From an uncultured Oscillospiraceae bacterium (GTDB lineage Bacteria; Bacillota; Clostridia; Oscillospirales; Oscillospiraceae), in assembly GCA_910579775.1 (NCBI GenBank), contig CAJTUE010000004.1, positions 1-64,000 of the forward strand: a stretch of 64,000 nt of DNA. Direction: 5' to 3'. Positions 1 through 7,112 of the stretch are shown here, piece by piece. The notes beneath the pieces were generated by a model. It was not told where the DNA came from, did no database searches, and saw nothing but the letters and a program-made list of their open reading frames with translations. Within the stretch, counting starts at the first letter, position 1. Each line of letters opens with the position of its first letter. Position numbers and translations under genes: made by a program.

Positions 1-46
1 TTTCGCCTCATTTGTCCCTGTGTGACGGACACGTCATGGTTGTTCT

Positions 47-109
47 TCTGTCTTGACAAAACCCGAGAAAGGTGATGATATTCCCACAAACAATGAAATA
101 GCCAAATAA
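47..109 (+). pseudogene. Relic of membrane-protein C-terminal tail (copy a)
   Basis: Reading from 47 gives a tail (SVLTKPEKGDDIP...) ending at TAA 107-109. It closely matches the C-terminus of the intact membrane protein at 1639-2115 (SVLTELEEGDEIP). It is followed, as in the intact gene, by a GC-rich hairpin. No complete gene precedes it inside the window, and one T is missing just upstream relative to the intact copy, so the frame is broken. I read it as a decayed paralogue or a duplicated gene end. Confidence 0.6.
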
Positions 110-115
110 AAATCA

Positions 116-150
116 GGGGGCAAGGTGTTTACACACCTTGCCCCCTTTTT
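116..150 (+). terminator. Intrinsic terminator with GGGGGCAAGGTGT stem
   Basis: A perfect 13-bp stem (116-128 with 133-145), a 4-nt loop and a T-run at 146-150. The same stem sequence recurs in shorter form at 2122-2149 after the intact membrane-protein gene, so tail and terminator were copied together. Confidence 0.85.
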
Positions 151-192
151 CACTAGGAACATACAATTTATAGTAAGCCGTTTCCTTCTGCC

Positions 193-313
193 ATGTCCTG
201 TTGGGAATGCTGGTATTGCCTAATAGTCATATCTGTGATAGAATATAGCTACCTAAAAGAAAAATCCAAAAACTATTCCAAAAACCATCGCCAGCGGACA
301 TAAATATATAGAG
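193..313. repeat. Duplicated AT-rich segment, copy 1
   Basis: This stretch is similar along its length to 2350-2444, with an identical 22-nt core at 292-313 and 2423-2444. It can encode a 36-residue plus-strand peptide (193-303, ending ..RQRT) and a minus-strand hydrophobic peptide whose end lies at 227. Both frames show conservative differences between the copies, so the coding strand cannot be decided by eye. It lies in the 5' region of the cysteine-peptidase gene at 503. Confidence 0.6.
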
Positions 314-363
314 AGCAACCATCAAGTCCGGCACGATTACCCTAACTTTACGCCGTATGATGT

Positions 364-462
364 GATGCCAAAAGAAAAACCGAAGTGCGACAGGGAAATG
401 ATCCCTTTGTCTCAACAAGCTTGAAAGAGGGCGATGAAGTCCCGCAAAAGTCTATTCCATAG
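364..462 (+). pseudogene. Relic of membrane-protein tail (copy b)
   Basis: Frame reading from 364 gives KRKTEVRQGNDP then VSTSLKEGDEVPQ, ending at TAG 460-462. This parallels FKQRRRQGDVSS then VLTELEEGDEIPA at the end of the intact gene at 1639-2115. The copy has no visible upstream membrane segments and lies directly in front of the peptidase gene at 503, apparently serving only as its 5' region. Confidence 0.5.
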
Positions 463-502
463 GAACCGACAGCGTTGGCAAAACAAATTGAAAAGGAGTA
501 TA

Positions 503-1633
503 ATGAAAATGAAAAAGAAAATGATCAGTTTGCTGCTGGTTCTGGCCTTGGTGGTGGGTGTAACCTCTTCCGCTTATGCAATCGGAAAGATTGGAGAAGT
601 CGAGGAGAATACTGAACTGGATTCTCTTGATGTAGCTATCTCTGCCAGCTATGTGTTGAACTCCTCTGATAAAACGGCTAATTTTGCAAAGGATTCTACT
701 GCGATGCAGACACTGCCACTGTATAACGCGGATGGCTCCATTGCTGCGTATTATGCAACCTTTACAGGCGGTGGCTATGCCGTTATCAACAATAACGCCG
801 ACAATCCGGTTGCTATTGAGTTTGGAGAAGGCCGCCAGCCAATGATTGAAGAAATACTGTCAAAGAATGACGACTCGCATATTGTCTACTGCAGTCCCGT
901 TGCGGTATACGACACAACTTTTGAGGTGCAGGAAAACCGGGCGGTACAATCAAATGGTTTGTATGATAATCTTCCCGGATTGCTAAATAAAAATGAAGAA
1001 TTATCAAGCGTTATTTTAGAGCAGCGTAAGCTAGTTGAGAATAAAATGGCCAGCGCCGTCTCACCTTGTGGGGATGGTGATTACGGATTTATTGATTGGA
1101 GTGATATGCCTTCGGGAGCCTATACTGCGGATAACATTCCGTTTTCTGGTACTGAATGGGTGGACATGAACGATGATTTTTCTAAAATTGACAAGAACTG
1201 TTGTGGTGCAGTAGCATCAATGAATTTGGCACTTTATTTTGCGAATGCTGGCCATCCAGCACTCAGAAAAAGCACAGATTTAGAAACATTCAAGGCTGTG
1301 TTTTCTTATATAGGAAAAGGTCCGGCAGCGACCATCGCGGGCGGGACACAAAAGTACTTCGCAAGCTGTGGTTATGAACTTAACTACAGCACTAATATCA
1401 ACAACGTATACGACTTGAAACAGGCAATTAGCAATGATCGCCCTTGCGGAATGTTGCTGATGGATGGACTTTTATCATGGCATTGGGTTATTGGCGTAGG
1501 ATATAGATCATACAATGTTACTGGAAATATTTATACGCGAATTGTAAATGGGTGGAAACCCGATGCCAATCGGTTTTATCTTTGGGACAATGGTTCCACA
1601 TATATGAGTGGATCACAGTATTGGATGGACTAA
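503..1633 (+). CDS. Secreted papain-like (C39/C10-like) cysteine peptidase
   Basis: A 376-residue exported protein. The start at 503 is preferred over an upstream in-frame ATG at 434 because AAAAGGAG lies 5 nt before it and it begins directly with a basic n-region, a hydrophobic core and an Ala-Tyr-Ala cleavage site (residues 1-26). The C-terminal half carries a papain-fold pattern: Cys233/Cys234 followed by Gly-Ala at a helix start, His327 in WHWVIGVGY, and Asn349 in VNGW. That is the expected Cys-His-Asn order for C39-like or streptopain-like peptidases. The N-terminal half could be a propeptide; it is not recognised further. A membrane protein follows 5 nt after the stop and probably shares the transcript. 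Base composition is AT-richer than the rest of the window. The substrate is unknown. Confidence 0.65.
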   Translation: MKMKKKMISLLLVLALVVGVTSSAYAIGKIGEVEENTELDSLDVAISASYVLNSSDKTANFAKDSTAMQTLPLYNADGSIAAYYATFTGGGYAVINNNADNPVAIEFGEGRQPMIEEILSKNDDSHIVYCSPVAVYDTTFEVQENRAVQSNGLYDNLPGLLNKNEELSSVILEQRKLVENKMASAVSPCGDGDYGFIDWSDMPSGAYTADNIPFSGTEWVDMNDDFSKIDKNCCGAVASMNLALYFANAGHPALRKSTDLETFKAVFSYIGKGPAATIAGGTQKYFASCGYELNYSTNINNVYDLKQAISNDRPCGMLLMDGLLSWHWVIGVGYRSYNVTGNIYTRIVNGWKPDANRFYLWDNGSTYMSGSQYWMD

Positions 1634-1638
1634 AGGAT

Positions 1639-2115
1639 ATGCTGAAGAAAAAGCGTGCATCTTACATCGGATTGACTCTGATATTTCTCCTAATTGGACT
1701 GCTGTGCAGAACACCATGGTTGCGTGATGTGTATCCCTTTGACTGGTCGGCGTTTCATCACGACCTTTTTCTCTGGCTTGGATGGGCCTTAGCCATGTTG
1801 CTGATTCGTTACGAACGGTATATTCCTGCATGGAGCCTGCCCCTTGGTAATTTTGTGGGGTTGTTTTTGGGGTGGTGGCTGGGGGACTATATCGTTGTAC
1901 GAAACGAGACCGCTATTCCCCGCCCGGGCGGTAATCCTCACAATTTTCATTACGGAGTGTTGATCTGGCTGATCATAGTCTTGGCCCTTTTTCTTGTCGG
2001 GCTGGTTCTGAACTGGTGGTTCAAACAACGACGACGGCAAGGAGACGTTTCTTCTGTCTTGACAGAATTGGAAGAAGGTGATGAAATTCCTGCAAATGAC
2101 GAAATAGACAATTAA
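1639..2115 (+). CDS. Four-helix membrane protein with acidic C-terminal tail
   Basis: 158 residues from ATG 1639. The ribosome site is poor (AGGA only 1 nt away), so translation may be coupled to the peptidase gene ending at 1633; an in-frame TTG at 1621 is an alternative start. It has four probable membrane segments (about residues 7-24, 33-50, 56-78 and 93-117), then a basic stretch (KQRRRQG) and an acidic tail. I do not recognise the family. The order peptidase then membrane protein suggests a partner role, for example anchoring, immunity or sensing, but this is inference. The tail is the element found in decayed copies at 47, 364, about 2190, 2490 and 2758. Confidence 0.6.
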   Translation: MLKKKRASYIGLTLIFLLIGLLCRTPWLRDVYPFDWSAFHHDLFLWLGWALAMLLIRYERYIPAWSLPLGNFVGLFLGWWLGDYIVVRNETAIPRPGGNPHNFHYGVLIWLIIVLALFLVGLVLNWWFKQRRRQGDVSSVLTELEEGDEIPANDEIDN

Positions 2116-2121
2116 AAGTCA

Positions 2122-2152
2122 GGGGGCAAGGTGTGAATACCTTGCCCCCTTT
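2122..2152 (+). terminator. Terminator after the membrane-protein gene
   Basis: Stem GGGGGCAAGGT (2122-2132) with its complement (2139-2149), a 6-nt loop, then a short T stretch. It is the same stem as at 116-145 but shorter, with a weaker T-run. Confidence 0.7.
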
Positions 2153-2189
2153 CACATTGGACGGATCACAAAACTTAATGCGTCTCAAA

Positions 2190-2280
2190 TTGAGAAACAT
2201 TTCAACAAACCTCGATCAACATATTTCGCAGAACGCTGAAATAGGCAAACAAAATCAGAGGCATGGTGTGCCCCTTTTTG
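2190..2280 (+). pseudogene. Relic of tail plus terminator (copy c')
   Basis: Around 2205-2265 the frame reads DQHISQNAEIGKQNQR, which lines up with GDDIPTNNEIAK of copy a and GDDIPENDEIDEQNPR of copy e. It is followed by a degenerate version of the terminator ending in a T-run near 2274-2279. An open frame at 2133-2354 covers it but has no plausible ribosome site and is not called as a gene. Confidence 0.45.
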
Positions 2281-2349
2281 TGCAAAGATCAGATAATTGG
2301 GAGCACATATTTTCTGTTTTGGACAAGACGGATAGGAATATTAATATAG

Positions 2350-2444
2350 CCTAACAGTCATATTTATGGAACAATATAATTTCCCAAAAGAAATTTCCAG
2401 AAAACTTTCCAAAATTCGTCGTCAGCGGACATAAATATATAGAG
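2350..2444. repeat. Duplicated AT-rich segment, copy 2
   Basis: Second copy of the 193-313 segment, sharing the 22-nt identical core (2423-2444). On the minus strand it could encode a 33-residue hydrophobic peptide (2465-2364) with GAAGG upstream of its ATG; on the plus strand the 36-residue frame of copy 1 is interrupted by TAA near 2350. It is followed near 2490-2530 by another weak tail relic (ALTKSEKGEDI). Confidence 0.6.
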
Positions 2445-2596
2445 GGTAATAATCAACTCCGTCATAATTGCCTTCAAAGGAATGGTTCTCCTGCTCTGAC
2501 AAAGAGCGAGAAAGGTGAGGATATTTTTCTTAAAAAAAATAACAACCTAGAATATGAACTAACTACAGTTTCGAAAAAGAGAAAAGAGGATCATTA

Positions 2597-2767
2597 ATGG
2601 AAAACACACCAACGCAAAACAAAAGGAATGGGTATGGCATCAAACTTGGCCGCTTTTTGCGCCTTCACCTGGGGCAGATTCCTTATATTATCCTGTATCC
2701 TATCAGCGCAGTCATTCAGTTTTTAGGGAGACAAGGGGGAGAGAAGGGGGCGGTTCTTCTGTCTTGA
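2597..2767 (+). CDS. Small hydrophobic protein, unrecognised
   Basis: A 56-residue frame from ATG 2597 with an acceptable ribosome site (AGAGGA). It has a basic N-terminus, a hydrophobic stretch (about residues 27-44, IPYIILYPISAVIQF) and ends in VLLS. The frame runs into the decayed tail copy at 2758, where one missing T relative to the intact gene puts the TGA in frame. It may be the truncated 5' end of a further paralogue or a real small membrane peptide. No family is recognised. Confidence 0.4.
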   Translation: MENTPTQNKRNGYGIKLGRFLRLHLGQIPYIILYPISAVIQFLGRQGGEKGAVLLS

Positions 2768-2877
2768 CAAAACCAGAGAAAGGTGATGATATTCCAGAAA
2801 ATGACGAAATAGACGAACAAAACCCACGAGGACGGGCCGCTCCCGCCCCTGCTACTATATCACACAAAGAAGGATGA
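2758..2877 (+). pseudogene. Relic of tail (copy e) extended by read-through
   Basis: From 2758 the frame gives SVLTKPEKGDDIPENDEIDE, the same ending as the membrane protein at 1639-2115, then runs on without the usual stop to TGA 2875-2877, just before the next gene. It carries the same one-base deletion upstream as copy a, so copies a and e probably descend from one already damaged copy. Confidence 0.5.
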
Positions 2878-2884
2878 TATAAAC

Positions 2885-3100
2885 ATGCTGGAACAACGTC
2901 TGGCAATCATTCTTAGACAATACGCAGAAAAATTGAAAGAATACCGCGCTGTTCCTGATACAAAGATCCCGGAAATCGCCGAGGTGACCGTGGCCCTGGA
3001 TGACCTGGTGGCGTTCCTGGAAGAACAAGTCCGGCTTTTGGACGAGGAAGACAAAGGGACGAGGGGGGGCGATCGACCGCCTTCCTGTGAGTTAAAATAG
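2885..3100 (+). CDS. Small helical acidic protein, unrecognised
   Basis: A 71-residue frame from ATG 2885 with GAAGGAT upstream at suitable spacing. It is predicted to be mostly helical (MLEQRLAIILRQYAEKLKE..., then LDDLVAFLEEQVRLLDEED), with a possible coiled-coil region over residues 1-57 and a short polar tail. It sits immediately upstream of the hairpin in front of sigK and marks the change from the AT-rich island to typical GC-rich sequence. No function can be assigned. Confidence 0.55.
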   Translation: MLEQRLAIILRQYAEKLKEYRAVPDTKIPEIAEVTVALDDLVAFLEEQVRLLDEEDKGTRGGDRPPSCELK

Positions 3101-3108
3101 CGGGCGCA

Positions 3109-3116
3109 CATACAGA
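3109..3116 (+). promoter_or_regulatory. Possible sigma-E -10 element for sigK
   Basis: CATACAGA resembles the sigma-E -10 consensus (CATAnnnT, last base mismatched). It would start transcription at about the 5' side of the sigK leader hairpin. In Bacillus sigK is sigma-E dependent. No good -35 is visible, so this is weak. Confidence 0.25.
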
Positions 3117-3118
3117 CA

Positions 3119-3155
3119 ACCTCCGCGCGCATAGGTTGCGCGTGGAGGTGTTTTT
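3119..3155 (+). promoter_or_regulatory. Hairpin overlapping the sigK ribosome site (terminator-like)
   Basis: A 13-bp stem (3119-3131 with 3137-3149, one G-T pair), loop TAGGT, then G and five T just before the ATG at 3156. The 3' arm contains the whole ribosome site GGAGGT. The structure therefore fits both an intrinsic terminator for the upstream gene and a switch hiding the sigK ribosome site. Confidence 0.75.
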
Positions 3156-3851
3156 ATGCTCTCGGCCTGGATGATCCTGATTTTGAACAGTCTGTTTTTG
3201 ACCCTGCGGCTGTCGGGGAACAGCGGCTCCTTTCCCCGTCCGCTGAAGGCGGAGGAGGAAAAGAAATATCTGGAGCTGGCAAAGCAGGGGGACAACGACG
3301 CCCGCAACGTGCTGGTGGAGCACAACCTCCGCCTGGTGGCGCACATCGTGAAGAAGTATTACACCCAATCCGGGGACCAGGACGACCTGATCTCCATCGG
3401 CACCATTGGGCTGATTAAGGGCATTTCGTCCTTTAACCCGGATAAGAACGTGAGGCTGGCGACCTACGCCAGCAGGTGCATCGAAAACGAGATCCTGATG
3501 CACTTCCGGTCGCGCAAGAAGCTGCAGGGGGAGGTATCGTTGTCCGACACGCTGGACAATGACCAGGAGGGGAACAACCTGTCGCTGATGGACGTGATCC
3601 GGGTGGACGACACCATGCTGGAGGAGCTGGACCTGAAGGAGTCCTGCCTGCGGGCCAGGGAGGCGGTGGCCAAGTGCCTGACGGAGCGGGAGGCGGAGAT
3701 CATCACCTTGCGCTACGGACTCCACGGCGGCGCGCCCCTGGCCCAGCGGGAGATTGCCCAGCGCTGCGGGATATCCCGAAGCTATGTGTCCCGCATTGAG
3801 AAAAAGGCGCTGGAAAAGTTACGCAAGGAGTTGGAGGGACTGGAGAGGTGA
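3156..3851 (+). CDS. sigK: RNA polymerase sporulation sigma factor sigma-K
   Basis: 231 residues, the usual length of full pro-sigma-K and uninterrupted by a skin-type element. The N-terminus (about residues 1-22) is the hydrophobic pro-sequence, followed by FPRPLKAEEEKKYLELAKQGD and the region-2 core (HNLRLVAHIVKKY, DLISIGTIGLIKGI, YASRCIENEIL). Region 4 ends in the helix-turn-helix QREIAQRCGISRSYVSRIEKKALEKL. It directs late mother-cell transcription after processing of the pro-sequence. The start at 3156 is fixed by GGAGGT 6 nt upstream, inside the hairpin at 3119-3149. A bidirectional terminator follows. Confidence 0.93.
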   Translation: MLSAWMILILNSLFLTLRLSGNSGSFPRPLKAEEEKKYLELAKQGDNDARNVLVEHNLRLVAHIVKKYYTQSGDQDDLISIGTIGLIKGISSFNPDKNVRLATYASRCIENEILMHFRSRKKLQGEVSLSDTLDNDQEGNNLSLMDVIRVDDTMLEELDLKESCLRAREAVAKCLTEREAEIITLRYGLHGGAPLAQREIAQRCGISRSYVSRIEKKALEKLRKELEGLER

Positions 3852-3854
3852 CAA

Positions 3855-3890
3855 AAAGAGCCTTGAAGCGTGGTTACTTCAAGGCTCTTT
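3855..3890. terminator. Bidirectional terminator
   Basis: A perfect 14-bp stem (3855-3868 with 3877-3890), A-rich on the 5' side and T-rich on the 3' side. It serves sigK from the left and the glycosyltransferase gene, whose last codons overlap it, from the right. Confidence 0.85.
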
Positions 3891-4982
3891 TACACAGGCG
3901 CTATCTACCAGATGGTGGGCCAGATCGCAGACGCCCTCGGCGGCGTCGGGTGGGACGCCCTGGCGCTGGCGCTGGGCCATATAACTCCAGAAATCAGGGT
4001 CCACGCCGGAGCGGATCTGGGACAGGGGAACGGCGAACTGGTGGGAGGTGAAGAACCGGGCGTTTTTCGTCTCACAGCCGGGGATGGGGTGCAGGGCCAC
4101 CAGGGGGAGGCCCACCACCGCCGCCTCGGTGGTGGACAGTCCGCCGGGCTTGGTGAGATAGAGGTCGCAGGCCCAGAGGTAGAGGGCCATCTGATCGGTG
4201 GTTTGAATCAGAGTAACAGCGTTGCCGTATTTCTTCTCCAGATAGCGGTAAAGGCGGCGGTTGGTGCCGCAGATGACGATGAGATGGGCTTGGCCGTCAA
4301 ATTGGCGGACCAGCTCCCCCACGGCCCTTTTCAGCACCCCGGCACCCATGCTTCCGCCGGAGACCAGCAGATAGGTCTCCTCCGGGTCCAGCCCCAGGGC
4401 CTCGCGGGCGGCCTCCCGTGTGGTCTTCTGCCGAAAGGCCCGGCGAACGGGAATGCCGAGGGGATAGAGCTGTTCCCGGGGGATGCCCCGGCTCTGAAAC
4501 TCCGGGAGCAGGTCGGGGTGGGGGATCACATAGGCGTCACAGTCCGTTTCCTCGGTGAAGGGGATGCAGGTGTAATCGGTGGCGACAAAGATGGTCTTGG
4601 GCAGAGTCACGCCCTTGGCTTTGAGCCGGGTCATGATCTCGGCGGGGAAGAGGTGGGGCATGAGGATGGCGTCAAAGCGGTTCTGGGCCAGGAAGACCTC
4701 CATGGCGTGGGCGGCTCTGCGGTTGGCAAAATAGACGGGAGAGCGCCAGGGGAGCTTGCGGTAAAGCTCCCCCAGGGTGTAGGCCGCACCGAAGAGGCGG
4801 GGCGCCTTTTGCACCAGGGACACATAAGCGTTGCTGACCCGGCGGACGGTGCGGTCGCTTTGCAGAGCATAGGGGTCCATGAACACCGCCTTATCGCCCC
4901 GACGTTCGCATTCCTCCCGCAGGGCTTCCGCCGCGGCGTTGTGTCCGCCGCCGGTGCCGCAGGACAGGATCAGGACCTCCAT
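3879..4982 (-). CDS. Diacylglycerol glycosyltransferase (MGDG-synthase/UgtP type)
   Basis: 367 residues. The N-terminal GxGGGHNAAAEAL loop and the C-terminal nucleotide-sugar site (LTKPGGLSTTEA, then ETKNARFF) are the signature of the GT28 MurG/MGDG-synthase group. The family transfers a sugar from a nucleotide sugar to diacylglycerol on the inner membrane face, giving glycolipids and lipoteichoic-acid anchors. The start overlaps the end of plsY by 13 bp, so the two genes are translationally linked and both act in membrane lipid synthesis. The sugar and number of additions cannot be told from sequence. The last codons lie in the terminator shared with sigK. Confidence 0.85.
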   Translation of the reverse strand: MEVLILSCGTGGGHNAAAEALREECERRGDKAVFMDPYALQSDRTVRRVSNAYVSLVQKAPRLFGAAYTLGELYRKLPWRSPVYFANRRAAHAMEVFLAQNRFDAILMPHLFPAEIMTRLKAKGVTLPKTIFVATDYTCIPFTEETDCDAYVIPHPDLLPEFQSRGIPREQLYPLGIPVRRAFRQKTTREAAREALGLDPEETYLLVSGGSMGAGVLKRAVGELVRQFDGQAHLIVICGTNRRLYRYLEKKYGNAVTLIQTTDQMALYLWACDLYLTKPGGLSTTEAAVVGLPLVALHPIPGCETKNARFFTSHQFAVPLSQIRSGVDPDFWSYMAQRQRQGVPPDAAEGVCDLAHHLVDSACVKEP

Positions 4983-5584
4983 AGCACGTTCACCGCCACC
5001 CGGCCCCGTTCCTCCTTACTTAGGTGGAAGCGAAGGAGCACGGCGCAGGACAAGAGCAGGAAGCCGCCCCATATCGCGAGGGGGCAGGAGAAGATCAGCA
5101 GGACGAGGGTGACCAGATAGGTGACCAGGGTGCGGTAGAAGTGGGGGGAGATGCGCAGGATCACCGAGAAGAACACAAAGACCAGGGCGAAGAAGCCCAC
5201 CGGCTCCCACATGGGCAGCAGGCCCAGCAGACAGCCGAAGGTGACGGCGATGCCCTTTCCGCCCTGAAAGCGGTAAAAGAGGGGGAAGGTGTGGCCGATG
5301 ACCGGAGCGGCCAGCGCCGGGGCAAGGAGCAGAGGGGAGAGGTCCAGCGCCCCCGGCCAGGCCAGGAGGAAATGGATGGGTAAAAAGCCCTTGGCCAGGT
5401 CGCCGCACAAGACCAGCATGCCGCACCATAAGCCGCCGTATTGAAAGGCGTTGGCTGCGCCGGGGTTGGCGTCCTTGCTGTCAGTCACGATGGACCCTTT
5501 GCCAAAAAGGTCCACGGCCAGCCGGGCAAAGAGGACGCTCCCGCAAAGGTAGCCGCCCAGAATAAACAGCAGTGGGATCAGCAT
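4970..5584 (-). CDS. plsY: Glycerol-3-phosphate acyltransferase PlsY
   Basis: 204 residues. It is an integral membrane protein with about five helices and the PlsY motifs GSVLFARL, GKGSIVTDSKDANPGAANA, and FQGGKGIAVTFG. It moves an acyl group from acyl-phosphate to sn-glycerol 3-phosphate, the first step of phospholipid synthesis. The ATG at 5584 is chosen over TTG 5602 because GGGGGTG lies 9 nt upstream of it. A strong sigma-A promoter is just upstream, and the glycosyltransferase gene overlaps its end. Confidence 0.92.
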   Translation of the reverse strand: MLIPLLFILGGYLCGSVLFARLAVDLFGKGSIVTDSKDANPGAANAFQYGGLWCGMLVLCGDLAKGFLPIHFLLAWPGALDLSPLLLAPALAAPVIGHTFPLFYRFQGGKGIAVTFGCLLGLLPMWEPVGFFALVFVFFSVILRISPHFYRTLVTYLVTLVLLIFSCPLAIWGGFLLLSCAVLLRFHLSKEERGRVAVNVLWRS

Positions 5585-5619
5585 AGAACATTTCACCCCC
5601 AATCTTAATAGTGCAATAT

Positions 5620-5648
5620 AGTATAAGCCGGGAGTGGAATTTTGTCAA
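5620..5648 (-). promoter_or_regulatory. Sigma-A promoter of plsY
   Basis: Reading the minus strand: TTGACA (5648-5643), 17-nt spacer, TATACT (5625-5620). Near-consensus, about 40 nt before the plsY start. Confidence 0.85.
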
Positions 5649-5742
5649 GTTTAACGGAAAGCGGGAGAAACAAGGGGGATAAGGAACCAAATTTGGCCTT
5701 TTGCGTCAAAACAGGCACAAAACAAAGGGAAGGGGGGTATCT

Positions 5743-7047
5743 ATGAAGCGAGTTTTGATCCTTGTGTTGGCCTTGGCCCTTTTGACGGGCTGCGTGGGAG
5801 GCGGCTCTGCCGCGCAGACTGCCCCCGCCTCTGCGCCGACGGAGTCCACGGAGCCAGTGTCCACCGTGGGACCCACCCCTACGGCGTCGCCCGCCCCGAT
5901 GCAGCCCCCGCGGAAGTTGGCCGACCCGCAGGGCGCGGCGGAGGCCTACGCCGACTTTGCCCTGGACCTTCTGCGCGCAGGCCGGGCGGAGGGAGAGAGC
6001 ATCCTTCTGTCGCCCCTGTCGGTGACGCTGGCGCTGGGCATGACCGCTATGGGAGCGCAGGGAGAGACAGCGGCGGCCTTTGAGGAGGTCCTGGGTATGG
6101 ATCAAGAGACCTTGGCGGCCTACTGCGCGGCACTGATGACGGACTATGGCGACCTGGGTGGTTCCAGTGAGACCAACCTGGTCAACAGCCTGTGGTGCGA
6201 CGAGGACCTGACGCTGAACGACCCCTTTGTGAAGACCTGCGAGGACAGCTTTGACGCGGAGCTGTTCCACGCCGATCTCCAAGACCCCAAGGCAGTGGAG
6301 CGGGTGAACGGCTGGGTGAAGGAAGCCACCCGGGGCATGATCCCCCAGGTGGTGAAGGAGTTCGACCCCAACACCGTTCTGGCTCTGGTCAACGCCGTCT
6401 ATTTCAAAAACCAGTTTGCCCAGCCCTTGATTACGCCGGGCATGGGGTGGACCATGGACTTTCAAAACGCCGATGGTACGGTATCCCAGCCCCAGGGCAT
6501 GAGCAACGGCGAGCGTAAGGAGGCCTATCTCTCCCACGAAAATGGACAGGGTGTGGTCATGCCCTACGACGACAGCAGGCTGGGCCTGCTACTCATGCTC
6601 CCCGACGAGGGGTCGAGCCTTACCGACTACCTGGCTGCCTGGGACTGCCAGACCATATCTGGACTGCTGAGCGGCCAGGAGAGCCGGACGGTGGACCTGC
6701 AGGTCCCTAAGTTCAAGGCGGAGTGGGACGGAGAGCTGAAGGACGCGCTGGTTGCCCTGGGGTTGGCAGACGCCTTTGATCCCCAGACAGCCGATTTTAC
6801 CGCCATGGGGCATTGCGACAAGGGACCGCTGTCCATCGGCAGTGCCATCCACAAGACCGCCTTTGAGGTGAACGAAAAGGGCACCGAGGCCGCGGCGGCG
6901 ACGGTGGTAGATATCCTGTGTGGAGACTTGCCGCAGATCCCGGATGACTTGGTCATTCTTCACTTCGACAGTCCCTTCGTCTACGGTATCGTGGACCTGG
7001 AGATCGGCGCGCCGTTGTTCCTGGGCACCATGGAGCAGATGGACTGA
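5743..7047 (+). CDS. Serpin lipoprotein (serine/cysteine protease inhibitor)
   Basis: 434 residues. A lipoprotein signal with lipobox LTGC (Cys17) is followed by a Thr/Pro/Ala-rich linker to about residue 60 and a complete serpin fold. The reactive-loop hinge appears as VNEKGTEAAAAT (about residues 374-388), where small residues allow the inhibitory strand insertion, and the C-terminus has the serpin ending DSPFVYGIVDLE..LFLGTM. It should sit on the outer face of the membrane and trap proteases by suicide inhibition; the target is not predictable. The start at 5743 is supported by AGGGGGG upstream. A perfect terminator follows at 7059-7094. Confidence 0.9.
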   Translation: MKRVLILVLALALLTGCVGGGSAAQTAPASAPTESTEPVSTVGPTPTASPAPMQPPRKLADPQGAAEAYADFALDLLRAGRAEGESILLSPLSVTLALGMTAMGAQGETAAAFEEVLGMDQETLAAYCAALMTDYGDLGGSSETNLVNSLWCDEDLTLNDPFVKTCEDSFDAELFHADLQDPKAVERVNGWVKEATRGMIPQVVKEFDPNTVLALVNAVYFKNQFAQPLITPGMGWTMDFQNADGTVSQPQGMSNGERKEAYLSHENGQGVVMPYDDSRLGLLLMLPDEGSSLTDYLAAWDCQTISGLLSGQESRTVDLQVPKFKAEWDGELKDALVALGLADAFDPQTADFTAMGHCDKGPLSIGSAIHKTAFEVNEKGTEAAAATVVDILCGDLPQIPDDLVILHFDSPFVYGIVDLEIGAPLFLGTMEQMD

Positions 7048-7058
7048 GTTTGGTATAC

Positions 7059-7094
7059 AAAAAAGCAACCATCCAATTGGATGGTTGCTTTTTT
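7059..7094 (+). terminator. Serpin terminator
   Basis: Perfect 16-bp stem (7059-7074 with 7079-7094), loop AATT, A-run on one side and T-run on the other; works in either direction. Confidence 0.9.
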
Positions 7095-7112
7095 GCATAC
7101 AATACAGAAATG

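Noticed and set aside
2133..2354. 73-codon plus-strand frame
   Set aside because: No ribosome site; its sequence is explained by a decayed tail-and-terminator copy.
3156..3851. Possible sigma-K gene interrupted by an element
   Set aside because: The reading frame is continuous from pro-sequence to region 4; no insertion site is present.
3870..5120. Plus-strand 416-codon frame opposite the glycosyltransferase and plsY
   Set aside because: Compositionally biased shadow; the minus strand has two clear families with ribosome sites and a promoter.
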